A stretch of DNA of 19,712 bases from Isotricha intestinalis (GCA_023807065.1 JAJJLU010004050.1:1-19712); one strand, 5' to 3'. Positions 1 through 9,490 are shown, counted from the first letter of the stretch. Numbers and translations: made by a program. The notes: generated from the sequence alone by a model not told the origin.

Positions 1-1458
1 AACTCTTTTTCTTAAAAGAGATAAAGAACTCATTGAACAATTTTTTAATTCAATATTTGATTCTTGAATACAAGTTCTAAATATTTCTATTATTAGATAC
101 GCGGCTTTTTCTAAATCATAATAATATGTTTTTCTTAAGTTTATAAATATAATTCTCCTATACTATTTTTATATATTAAACTTTTATTATTTATATAGCT
201 TTTAATAGAGTTTAGAAACAAAGTTAATTCAAGAGTATTTTTTAAAATTATTGTTAGTAATATATTTATTTGCTCACTTAAGCGCTCTTTTTTTATTTAA
301 ATATTTCAACTATTGAAGGTAAAATATCACTTAAAATTTTTTTAATTTATTTAATATTGGAGTTAATGAAATCAAAAAATCTAGTAGAGTTTACTTTTAA
401 ATTAGGAAATTCGTTTTTATTCCATCTTACAATTTCATCCACTCTAACAGACATTACATCTTCCTTATTTATATATTTATATAAATCCTTAAAACTACAT
501 AAAATTGTATCAATATGATTCATTAACTTCTCTTTTACTTCACTAGCAAGAGTTTTATTTAAATCACTTTTAAATTTAAATAAACCTAATATTTATTCAG
601 AAATATGGCATTAAAATTTTTACTTTAATTCTATAACTCTTTTATTTAAATCATCACTTATATCTTTATAATTATTATTATTTCCCCAATCATACTATTA
701 AAAAATTCATCAAATTATCTCTCATATTTTTACAATGAATTTTACATCCTTCACAATTTTTTCATCACATAAATAATGTTCTTTTGATTCTTTCTTTTTT
801 TCAATCAATCCTTTACTAATATTATTTTCATTATATAATCTTTTTATCTCATCCTTATTTTTTTTATTTCAACTAATAAATTTCTATCATTCGATAATCC
901 ATTTAATCTATTAATTAATTCATTAATGTTTTCTTGTAAATATTTTAATTGTTCTTTATCAACCTGATCCTTTCCTTTGCCATTTTGAATTATTCCTTTT
1001 AAAACTTAATTTTCCTCATATAATTTCTTAATTTCTTCCTTAATAATATTAATTTCATCTAACATATGATTTCTTTCATTAGATAAATATTTAATATTAT
1101 TCATTAAATCGCCAAAACCTTTGGCATAATCAACTAACTTTCCATAAAGATAATTTAACTTCTCCTTATTACCACAATCTTCATCTCTAATATCTTCCCC
1201 AACTTTACTAATATCATTCTAAATTTCTTCTTTGTGTTCTCTCTATTTTCTTTTTCTTTTTCCATAAAATCCTTTGAACAATCGATCAAACCCGCAAAAT
1301 TTTTTAAATCATTTGTAGAAGCATTTGATTCTAAAATCCATCTTCTCTTTAATTCTTTAAAATCATTGTAAAAATTTATACAATTATTTTTTAATTCCTC
1401 TAATATTCTTATGTTCCCCTTTTAATCCATTAACCACTCTATCAATAATAGATACCAT
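1..1458 (-). CDS. Coiled-coil protein, 3' end beyond the left edge
   Basis: Start ATG at 1458 (MVSIIDRVVNGLK). The frame reads as a roughly 480-residue charged, helical protein with heptad-like Leu/Ile spacing, for example the stretch SNERNHMLDEINIIKEEIKK. About two thirds along there is a short Cys/His patch (CEGCKIHC), followed by a helical tail with segments such as EIVRWNKNEFPNLKVNSTRF. It is still open at base 1. Reading it needs about seven one-base frame changes, mostly at A runs. Five in-frame UAR codons sit in good context: TAG at 1219-1221, TAA at 1006-1008, 620-622, 611-613 and 593-595; Gln or Glu fits each. The last three fall within ten codons, so a local frame error there is possible. 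Trp is TGG twice. I recognise no family; a cytoskeletal or scaffold role is only inferred from the coiled coil. Confidence 0.7.
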
Positions 1459-1834
1459 TTTCTCATAATAATAAAAGAATATTCATCAAATTTAATAAAA
1501 TTTTAATGAATAGAAAATAATAAAATTTATAGTGATTATCATTTAAAAGAGATATAATATGGGAAAAAATATAAAAAGAAATAATTTAATTCATTAATAA
1601 TATTTGATTAGGATGATATATTATTAAGTTTATCAAAATTTTAATATATATCTATTCATTTAATAATTTCAAAGATAAGAAGTAAATTGAATCTATTTAA
1701 AATTTTGTGTGTGGAATTAATTATAAAAGTTAATAAAAAATATTATTTAATTTATTATTTTTAAACATAAAAAAAAATATAAAAAAATAATATTGAATAA
1801 AAAAAAATAAAAGATAATTTAAAACATTCTTTTA
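1459..1834. other. Intergenic spacer, 5' of the coiled-coil gene
   Basis: This A/T-run-rich stretch lies between two minus-strand genes. It must hold the upstream region of the coiled-coil gene and the 3' flank of the channel gene. I see no RNA gene, conserved frame or clear repeat in it. Confidence 0.6.
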
Positions 1835-2823
1835 TTATTCTTTTTCATCTTCTTCATTATCATTTAGTTTATCAACTGTACAATCAGGTAAACAATCAAC
1901 TCTTTTTTCAAACATTCTTTCTCTATTTTTGGAATTAACCGAATTTAAATTTTGTGGATCAGCCATTCTTAAAGTAATCATATAAAAAGCATAATCCCAA
2001 ATATTATGAACATTTTCGCAATATTCCTTAAAGCTTTTATTATTTTTTTCACATTCATCTTTTTCATCATTACAAATGAAGAAATTATTAGCAATATCTT
2101 TTTCTATTAACTAATGAGCTTGTCTTAACTCACCAAAAGTCGATAATAATACCATAAATAATATCAAGCATCATAGCTTCAAGAAGTCAGAAGAATAATA
2201 AATCATGAATAAATCTATGAATAAAAGTCCAAAGATGTTTAATAGCACTTTCACTTCTTAGAACTTTACCAACACCAAGGATGCCATCTTAAACCATTAT
2301 TAATTTGAGTTAGGAAACAATATAATAAGCTTTTACACATTTCTTCTGGTGTTTCTCTATCATCTTTATCATAGTTTGTATCTCTTTGATAATAATATCC
2401 CCATCCTGCATATACATATAGTAATAACATTGAAAATAAAGATGTCCATAATAATTGCTGTTCTTTTAATACTATTGATAAAATTATGTTATTTTATGTC
2501 TGTGATAAGGATACTACTGCTAAGAGGGAAAAAGAAAAAAAGAACATTAATTCTTTACTTACTATTCTTAAGAAGGTAAATATAAAGCAAAATATAAATG
2601 AATTTAATTCTCCTTTACCAAATATTGCTTGATAACGAATTTTTATTTTATCATAAAATGTTAATTTTTCATCTGGAATAATATGTTTATCATTATGATG
2701 TGCTTTATATTTTTCTTTTTCTATTTCATAGTATAATTGATATTTTGTTGCTCACCAAAATACTATAATTGTTAATGATTATATTAAACAACAAAATATT
2801 AGATTGTTTAGAACAACTTGATG
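1835..2823 (-). CDS. IP3/ryanodine-receptor-family calcium channel, C-terminal pore region
   Basis: The reconstructed protein matches the C-terminal channel domain of intracellular Ca2+-release channels. In order it has a hydrophobic segment (LIFCCLIQSLTIIVFWW), a cytosolic loop, a membrane pair, a segment ending LLLYVYAGWGYYYQRD, the pre-pore helix (CKSLLYCFLTQINNGLR), a filter region, the pore-lining helix ending YGIIIDTFGELR, and the cytosolic tail with FFIC, a spaced HNIWDY and an acidic end. IIDTFGELR and the FIC..HN.W tail are signatures of the family. The filter reads as GILGVGK rather than the usual GGGIGD/GGGVGD. In-frame TGA at 2187-2189 and 2752-2754 fits Trp; TAG at 2111-2113 and TAA at 2494-2496 and 2779-2781 fit Gln. 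It ends with tandem TAA TAA. About four frame breaks are needed. The N-terminal ligand-binding and helical parts are absent upstream on this strand, so the gene is cut near 2820. Confidence 0.85.
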
Positions 2824-3030
2824 AATTCTTAAGTGAATTTGGTCTTAGCGTTTATTTAGTTGAATAATATACTAATTTATCAAACTGATAAAGATTTAGC
2901 TATAAAAACTTATAATAAATATAAAAGATTTTACAATCCTATAGCTATTGATGTTATTAATGCTTCTTTTAATAAAGTATGTCAGAATAAAATTATTATT
3001 TTATTATTAGATATTAAATATAAAAAATAA
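2784..3030 (+). pseudogene. Fragment resembling the RIH helical domain of IP3R/RyR channels
   Basis: On the plus strand the frame reads as an amphipathic helical fragment including LDCLEQLDEFLSEFGLSVYL, then (after a TAA that fits Gln and one frame break near 2888) DKDLAIKTYNKYKRFYNP, ending at TAA 3028-3030. The pattern 'qlDefLsefG' followed by helices recalls the RIH/RIH-associated domains found N-terminal to the channel region of IP3 and ryanodine receptors. The similarity is judged by eye and is weak. There is no convincing start codon. Its 5' end overlaps the 5' end of the channel gene on the other strand, so it may be the missing upstream part of that gene, inverted. Confidence 0.35.
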
Positions 3031-3071
3031 AATTTTTATTACATATTATTTAATAAAAAGCATTTAGCATT

Positions 3072-3206
3072 TAGCTACGAATTCACAAATGATCTCTACA
3101 AGCAGTCACAGTTCCAATATCGTTGTTTGGGCAACATAGATTCTACAAAACATAGTGTTTTTAAAAATAGTTGCAATAATCATTGCCTTCTTTAAATATT
3201 TTTCAT
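3072..3206 (-). CDS. Possible small cysteine-rich peptide
   Basis: This islet is less AT-rich than its surroundings. Read on the minus strand with two frame changes it gives a Cys-rich peptide: GNDYCNYF, then KNTMFCRI, then CCPNNDIGTVTACRDHL. An ATG lies at 3206 but is followed by an in-frame TAA four codons later. The Cys spacing recalls small secreted disulfide-rich domains but matches no family I can name. It could equally be an exon of a larger gene or a non-coding element. Confidence 0.25.
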
Positions 3207-3245
3207 TAAATAAATAAATATATATTTAACAAATAAATAAAGAAA

Positions 3246-3565
3246 ATGAAAAAAAATATATTGATTTTGAACATTAATAATGATAGAATTTTCAAAAGAA
3301 GATATGTGGAAAAGTAGGAGATTATACTGAAACTTTAAATGAAAATAATTATCAAAAAGTTTAAAAAAATATTGTGGAAAATGTTGTTTTATGAAACTTG
3401 AATGATTAGAAACAATAAATAATGAAGATACTAATAAAGAAGTTTTAAAGTGCTTGTATTGAAATCCCTTCTTTTTATAGTAATGATTTTAAATTAACAT
3501 ATATAGTTGCATTTAATAATGGTTATAATATTCAAATAAATGAAATAATAATTTTCTCAAATTAA
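3246..3565 (+). CDS. Small unknown protein with a Cys motif
   Basis: ATG at 3246 (MKKNILILNI) gives a short hydrophobic start; after frame changes the readable protein continues with FSKEDMWK, DYTETLNENNYQKV, KKYCGKCCFMKLE, ETINNEDTNKEVLKC and CIEIPSFYSNDFKLTYIVAF, ending with TAA at 3563-3565. It is about 105 residues with four or five Cys, consistent with a small secreted domain, though the signal peptide is weak. An in-frame TGA at 3403-3405 lies between KLE and LET, where Trp fits. A TAA after YQKV fits Gln. About four frame breaks make the start and length uncertain. No family recognised. Confidence 0.45.
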
Positions 3566-3675
3566 TATTCTTCTTTAATTAATTGATATAATATCCTAAA
3601 TTAAAATAAAAAAAAAATTCTTTGTCTGAATGATATTTATATTTTTATTTTATTTATGAAAGAAAATTAGAGTTC

Positions 3676-3695
3676 CAAAAGAATTTATTCTTTTG
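3676..3695. repeat. Short inverted repeat just 3' of the surface-protein stop
   Basis: CAAAAGAAT, two T, then ATTCTTTTG: a perfect 9-bp inverted repeat starting 5 bp beyond the stop at 3701-3703 on the minus strand. It could form a hairpin in the 3' UTR. In this AT-rich DNA a 9-bp match can also arise by chance. Confidence 0.5.
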
Positions 3696-3700
3696 AAGGT

Positions 3701-5803
3701 TTAATGAATGTAAAGATTGAAAATAAATAAAAAAATAAAATAAATGAAAAAAACAAAAGTTATTTTAGTAGGAGGGTCATAATAAATACAAACATTTCCT
3801 TCATTACTTTCGAAATAATAAAACATTCCTTGATTTATATAATCATCAAATTCTTCTGTTGACGAACTAAAATGAAGTTCAAAATCATAATTATATTGTT
3901 CTAAATTAATTTCTTTTTCAAGGGAAATAATTTTTTGAAAATTCAATTTGAAATGTTTTATATTCATTTTCATTTCCATAAACATTTACTTCAGTATTTT
4001 CAATTGGATTTGTAATTGCAAAATATTGAATAATTAAATTATCATTTGTTTGTCTTTTTGTTTCAGTTAAATATTCTCCTTCATATTCAACTTTAACTTC
4101 TTTATCTTTTGGTAGAGTAAAAGTAAATAATATTACATTTTGTATTTTAGATGATTGTTCATTAACACTTTGACATAAAGTTGAAAATTGAGTTAGAATA
4201 GGTGTTAAAGTTTCTTTTTCTGAAAAATCTTCTTGTTCAAAAATAGCAAGATTACGAACAAAATAATATATTTTAATTGTATTTGGATCTGTATTTTCAT
4301 TATTATTTCCTTCTATTAAATTACCATCCATATCATAATTATTATTATTATCTTCTTGTATACAAAAGAAAAATTTTCTATTTGTTCATACTTATGTTGA
4401 TTATAATTTGAACAAAAATAATTTTTATAATATTCAATATCTTTTTTATTACTTTCATTAAAAGTAACTTCCATTTCTGAATAAAAATCAGATTTATATG
4501 TAATAATCATATTGATAATAAAAATAATTATAATAAGGAAAATCTCTAAATACAAAAACAAATTTTGATTAAAAATAAATTTATCAAATGTTGATGAAGT
4601 GAATTTCACATCATTGAATGTATAACTTATTTCATTTTCTGAAGGAAGATTATTATTTTCATAATCTTCTAATTTTCTTATTATTTTTGAAAATATAAAT
4701 TCATCTCCTTTAGTCATAAATATTTTAAATATTTTAATTTATTATCTTCACATAATAATTTTAAAGGATTATCAACTTTTAATGATGATAAATATTCAAT
4801 TGTTTCAATTCCATTTTTTTTAAAATTATTTTTGATCACATTTTTACCTTTTCAAAATTAGAAGTTAAATATAAATCATTAAATTTTAATGTTTTTTCTT
4901 CAGGTTCATGAAGAGTAAATTCAATTTCACTTTTTTTATTTAATGCTTTAATATTACTATTTAATTCATATATATTATAATAAATTTGATATTCTCCATA
5001 TTCATTTCCTTTATATTTGAAAAACTACATAAATATATTTTTTTCTTTATATCATAATTTGAATTTGAATCACAATTAATTTCAATTTCATTATTCATTT
5101 CATATAATGAATTGAAATATAATTTTTTAGAACTAATATAAAAATATGAATTAGGAATAATATCAGTTAAAATAAATTCAATTGATTGATCTAAATAATA
5201 TACAACAAATTCACCTTCAGTAATTAAAATTTTATAATTCCCAGGCAAAACATTTTTATTTATTAAATCTAAAGTATAAACATTTGAAGACTTTGAAAAA
5301 TCAATTAATAATTCATTTGAATTTGTAATTACATTTTCAGGTTGATATAAATACATTTTTATATTACTTAAATCAGAGATTTGAATATGAGAATTAGCAC
5401 TTTCAATTTCAAAAGATAAAGTATCTTTAATATAATAACATATTGTATCTTGTATATTAGTTAATTTAATTAATTTATCAAAATTTTCATACACTTTTAT
5501 TTATTCATCTAATTTATTTTCATCTTCTTCTCCATCTTTTTTCTATTTAAATTTATAAATTCCAGTATCTTTCAAATCAAAAACAAATAATTTTGGATTA
5601 GTTTTATCTTTATGAAATACTATATAATCATTTTCATCTTTTTTCATAAAAAGATATATATCATCTTCTCGGGATGTAATTGAGGTAATCACATTTTCTC
5701 CATTTGCAACAAATAATTTCCTTTCAAATGTAAATGTTGGACTAGAAAAAATTAGATTGAATAATATAGTGAATAAAAATAGAATGAATATTCCTTTTTT
5801 CAT
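3701..5803 (-). CDS. Secreted or surface protein with signal peptide and C-terminal hydrophobic anchor
   Basis: ATG at 5803 opens a clear signal peptide (MKKGIFILFLFTILFNLIFS, cleavage plausible near SSP). About 700 residues of Asn/Ser/Tyr/Asp-rich, beta-strand-like sequence follow, ending with a hydrophobic stretch (ITFVFFIYFIFLFIFNLYIH) directly before TAA. That tail suggests a membrane anchor or a GPI signal. A second hydrophobic run near the middle (around 4500-4560) may be a membrane segment or a local frame error, because another frame there reads as Tyr/Phe-rich non-membrane sequence. TAG at 5543-5545 and TAA at 5501-5503 lie in one uninterrupted frame between GIYKFK and VYENFDKL, where Gln or Glu fits. 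Six or so single-base frame changes are needed, mostly at A or T runs. No family recognised; an extracellular adhesive or coat role is only inferred. Confidence 0.75.
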
Positions 5804-6414
5804 TTTATTAAATTTATTTCTTTTTAATGTATATTAATATAAAAATAAAAATTATCCTAATTATAGAAATTTTAAAATAATTTTTCTTTTTTTTTTGATT
5901 TAAAAACATAATTCATTGTTTTTTGATTATAGATTTATAAATTTGAAAAAAAACAAAATTCTTTTTTGTTTAAATATCAAAGTTTTTTATAGTTTTTTCA
6001 ATAAATTAACTTCAATACAATTTATTCTATAATAATGAATTAAATCAATTTATTTTGATTTATTGTGTATTTTTTAATAAATCATTGAAGAAGTATAGTT
6101 TATGAAGATTAAATCTTTAATATATATTATAATTATATAATTTTTTCAATTACATTTTGCAATTGAATAATTTTTAACTTTATTGAAATATATTGTATTA
6201 AAGTTATAAAATTTTTTTTTCAAAGAATAAAAAAAAGCTTATGAATGCAACTAAAAATTAAAAATTTCCTAAATTAGATTTAATAAAAAAAAAAGGTTAT
6301 TTTTATTGTTATTAAATTTTATATAAAAATGAATAAATTATAATTTAATGATTTTAGAAGAATGATTTAAAATAATAAAATAAATTGTTCTAAAGAAAAA
6401 ACTAGATAAAACAA

Positions 6415-6438
6415 TTGATAGAAAAAAAAATCTATCAA
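6415..6438. repeat. 8-bp inverted repeat with an oligo-A loop
   Basis: TTGATAGA, eight A, TCTATCAA. The arms are perfect. It lies about 40 bp left of the longer hairpin at 6475-6520. Confidence 0.5.
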
Positions 6439-6474
6439 ATATTATTATAAATTTTAGATTTAAAAAATTATTAT

Positions 6475-6520
6475 TATATGAATAAAGAGTAAAAGAAATT
6501 TAAAACTCTTTATTCATATA
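6475..6520. repeat. Perfect 16-bp inverted repeat with a 14-nt loop
   Basis: Left arm TATATGAATAAAGAGT (6475-6490), 14-nt loop (6491-6504), right arm ACTCTTTATTCATATA (6505-6520), with no mismatch. It sits about 145 bp 5' of the next plus-strand gene. It may be a regulatory hairpin, the end of a short inverted-repeat element, or an untranslated RNA stem. Confidence 0.75.
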
Positions 6521-6664
6521 GAGAAAATAAAAAAATCACATTATAAATTCACAAAAAATTTTAAAAATGAAAAATTCCAATGTAAAAATATATAGAAGAA
6601 TTATAATATATAAATTATCAAAAGTCAATTATATTGAATTTTACATCATTTAAAATAAAAAAAA

Positions 6665-7129
6665 ATGTAAATACAATTAATAGTAATTATTATTTAATAT
6701 ATTATTTTAGAATATAAAAAATAATATTGAAATAGTTACTTTTAATAGATTAAAAATTTATAATCCAAATGATATACTTGTTCCTGTATTTTCAATGGAG
6801 GAAAATATATTAAAATCAGATGTTGATTTATTTCCTTAAAATAATTATAATTTAATCCTGTTCCAATTGATTTAGAAAATAGTATTCAATATCCAAGTTT
6901 AAATTCTGTTGGTGATAATGAAATGAAAAATAGTAATTTTAATAATTTTAATTTTGATATTCCTGTTAATAATAATAATAATATTTTTGGAGACCCAAAT
7001 AATAATAACTTTTATGATTCTGATTTTCAATTTGGTTTTGGATTTGATGAAATAAATAATCAAAATTTCAATAATCAAGGAAATAATGATTTTTTTGGAA
7101 ATTCAACATATTTTAATATCGATAAATAA
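6665..7129 (+). CDS. Asn/Phe/Gly-rich low-complexity protein
   Basis: The frame starts at ATG 6665, whose second codon is TAA (Gln if sense). It is interrupted by a candidate intron at 6683-6710 and continues in phase with NIEIVTFNRLKIYNPNDIL, then PVPIDLENSIQYPSL, then an Asn-rich tail with FG-type and NF motifs (NIFGDPNNNN, FQFGFGFDE, DFFGN), ending at TAA 7127-7129. One frame change near 6850 is needed. A TAA follows DLFP near 6836. Tails like this, with repeated FG/NF and DPN-like motifs, occur in endocytic adaptors and nucleoporins, but no folded domain is visible and the function is unknown. Confidence 0.6.
6683..6710 (+). other. Candidate 28-nt GT..AG intron
   Basis: The segment begins GTAATT and ends TTTTAG, all A/T in between. 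Removing it joins the short first exon in phase to the long open frame downstream; retaining it shifts the frame. Short AT-rich introns of this kind are usual in ciliates and other protists. Confidence 0.5.
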
Positions 7130-7324
7130 AATTAAAGGAATTTTTTACAATTATTTATATACTATTTTTGTTATAATTTTTTTTAATTGTATCATATTAA
7201 AAAAAGAAATAAATTAAATTATGAATAAATAAAATATGAAAAAATTTTAAGACACTAATATATATTAATTAATAAAATTATAATCTATCCATAATATTTA
7301 TTTTATTTTATAAATATAATCAAA

Positions 7325-7908
7325 ATGGGAAATAAAGGCTCATCTTCAAGTGAATAAAGCAAATCTAACTCAACTTCAGATAAAATATCTAAAAGTTCTA
7401 ATGTTGTCCAAGGAATAAATAGTGGATATCAAACAAAGGTTAGTGAGGCAAAAGAATCCAAAGCAGCAGAAATTAGTAAAAAGTAAAAAATGTAGGGAAT
7501 CTTTGAAATCTCAATATAGGGAAGGCAAAATCACTATAAACCAAGAAAGGTCAGGAATTATGAAAGCCAACAATAATGTAATGAAATCTACTAATAAATA
7601 CAATACAGTTTCCTCTTTTGATGGTGCTTCAAAAACATTTTCAAGAGTAGCTATTGGAATTGATTTTGTAATTAGGGGTTATTAGTCATATGAAATTGAA
7701 AAAGATAATAATTTATCTTGATCTGAAAAAAAAGTAAAACAAATGTGAAAATGATTGAGATTTATTGGAGGTTGTGCTGAAACGATGACTGGGGCTTCAT
7801 TTGGAAGTGCTAGAGGACCAATAGGAACAGTTGTAGGTTTTGTTGGTTCAAAGGGTGGAGAAAAAGCTAAAAGCTGTTGGCCAAAAAGTCTTTAATGAAA
7901 ATAAATAA
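7325..7908 (+). CDS. Putatively N-myristoylated glycine-zipper membrane-associated protein
   Basis: The ATG at 7325 gives MGNKGSSSSE, a classic N-myristoylation signal (Gly2, Ser6). A Ser/Lys-rich linker follows (SKSNSTSDKISKSSN), then a helical central part (SLKSQYREGKITINQERSGI and SSFDGASKTFSRVAIGIDFV). The C-terminal third is Gly/Ala-rich with small residues every three or four positions (GASFGSARGPIGTVVGFVGS), a glycine-zipper pattern that suggests helix packing in or on a membrane. It ends GQKVFNENK TAA at 7906-7908. Two frame changes are needed, at A runs near 7481 and 7869. TAA at 7355-7357 and TAG at 7683-7685 fit Gln. Three TGA codons (7719-7721, 7746-7748, 7752-7754) lie in one frame just before RFIGGCAE, where Trp fits. 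No named family; peripheral membrane attachment is inferred. Confidence 0.7.
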
Positions 7909-8001
7909 AGACTAAAAATTTATATCTTTCATAAAAAACTTTAAAAATAAATGATTTCTTAATTTGTAAATTAATTAAAAAAATAATTTTAAAAAAAAAA
8001 T

Positions 8002-8721
8002 ATGAATTATAATTAATTTATCTTTTCTTTTAATATTCTCATTAATAAAATCAAAAGAAGAAATATCACAAAATTACATAGAGGAAAATTTCAAAGAAAT
8101 ATCAAAAAAAGAAAATTTAGAAGAATCATTGTTAACAATAATAAACAATGGTGATTATGAAATATTCAAATATTATTTACAAAAATTAAAAGAAAATATA
8201 TAAACTATGATTTATCATTTAGTTATTGAAACTATTGAAAGAATTAAAGTTTGTATACTTATTTTAGTATTTTTTACAATTAATGTAATATACTCATATA
8301 AACTTAATGATAGTATATTATCAGAAAATTAAAAGAATCTTTGAATATTTTTTATTTTTTTCTTTTATTTTTTATAATTATTTCTTCAAGTAAAGTTGAT
8401 ATAGATTTAATTATTAAAAGATTTTCTCCTTCTGTATTGTCTTTTAAACATTAATTAAAAGGAGAATTATCTCAAGTTTTTGGCGTTGAAGTATTAGACA
8501 TTTATATTTAAATTTTTGACAAATTATTTATTTTGTCTTATTTAGAGATTGATAATGTGAATAAGGGAATGAATAATAATAATATAAATATGATGAATAA
8601 TAATATGAACTTTATTAAAATGAATCTAAATCAAAGACAATTGATAATGATGTTGCATCAAAGACAACAACAACAAAGATATATGAATAATAAAAGTAAT
8701 GATATTGTTCATAAGGTTTAA
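8002..8721 (+). CDS. Unknown protein with signal or membrane segments and an Asn/Gln-rich tail
   Basis: ATG at 8002 followed by a hydrophobic leader (NLSFLLIFSLIKS after one frame change) suggests a signal peptide. A charged helical part follows (ENLEESLLTIINNGDYEIFK), then hydrophobic stretches near 8250-8300 and 8345-8395, then a compact helical region (RFSPSVLSFKH, LKGELSQVFGVEVLDIY, FDKLFILSYLEIDNVNKG) and a tail rich in Asn, Met and Gln (LMMLHQRQQQQ-like). It ends at TAA 8719-8721. In-frame TAA at 8201-8203, 8452-8454 and 8509-8511 fits Gln; TGA at 8342-8344 fits Trp. The second hydrophobic stretch could instead be the signal peptide of a separate downstream gene. Part of the region, 8416-8555, recurs at 18206-18289. 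Function unknown. Confidence 0.55.
8416..8555 (+). repeat. Source copy of a diverged duplicated segment
   Basis: AAAAGATTTTCTCCTTCT and TTTTGTCTTATTTAGAGATT are both found again, in the same order and strand, at 18206-18289. The second copy lacks about 55 bp of the interior. Confidence 0.75.
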
Positions 8722-9490
8722 AAAAATGTGGCTACTATAATTAGTAAATTTCCCTTTACCATTTGCTTTCCCATTATTCCAATTTCCTTAATAAGCATCA
8801 CCATTAGAAAAAATATAATGTTCATCTCCATTTCTAATATTATTAATATATGAACAATATATCGATCACCATTTGAATGATAACGAACTCCTTTTCCATT
8901 AATTTTCCCATCTTTCCAATCACTTATGTTTATTATTTTTAAATATTCCCTCATATTGAGTTCCATTTTTATATATTATTATACCAAAACCTTCTTTTTT
9001 CCCATTTTGAAATTCACCTTCTTAATAGTCACCATTATTATAATATAATATTCCATTTTTTATTTCGTCATTTGTTTGATCTATATATCCTATGAAAAAA
9101 TCATTGTTTAGGAAAAGTTTTATTTTTATTAATTGAGGATTTTCTTTTAATTTTTAATTTGATAATGTTTTTTTATGTAATTTAGGTATTTTTTATATTT
9201 TGGTGAGTTTTCTATTTCCTTTTTGTTTCATTGTCAAAATCAAAGTTTTGAAGTGCTATATTTGAAAGAGGGGATTTTTTATTTTCTATTTCGTAATTTT
9301 TGGGATTTTATTTTTTTTGATGGAGAATTTTTTTCTTTTGGTTTTCCTGTATTTTCTATTTTGATATAGTCTTTTTCTATTGTTTCTTTTTCTATTAAAT
9401 ATAAATTTATTTCTGAAGTAAAATCTGAATTTTTTCATTTTATTAATGATTCATTTGAATTTTCTTTTTTTGTTATTTTTATCAAAAATG
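8718..9490 (-). CDS. MORN-repeat protein
   Basis: The C-terminal half has at least four MORN-type units: an NGDY.EGEFQNGKKEGFG unit, then KNGTQYEGIFKNN, then DWKDGKINGKGVRYHSNGDRY, then SNGDAY.GNWNNGKANGKG. MORN repeats form beta-hairpin rods that bind phospholipids or organise membrane-cytoskeleton contacts. The N-terminal part is a charged linker (EINLYLIEKETIEKDYIKIE, ENPQLIKIKLFLNNDFFIGY). The dots are TAA codons at 9022-9024 and 8788-8790. The second sits at the x of the YxG core, where Glu is commonest and Gln tolerated. A TGA upstream of KNSDFTSE fits Trp. About five frame changes are needed. The start is not clear (near 9490). The 3' end abuts or overlaps the stop of the convergent gene; a stop requires one T fewer in a T run at 8722-8728. 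Confidence 0.8.

Larger units (their letters stand above)
5804..6664. other. Long AT-rich intergenic region between divergent genes
   Basis: About 860 bp of almost pure A/T runs between the surface-protein start (minus) and the Asn-rich gene (plus). It must hold both upstream regions. Apart from two inverted repeats at 6415-6438 and 6475-6520 I see no frame or RNA gene. Confidence 0.65.

Noticed and set aside
2349..2579. Plus-strand frame starting MFLYHLYHS
   Set aside because: Antisense of the channel's transmembrane region, which has clear family signatures on the minus strand.
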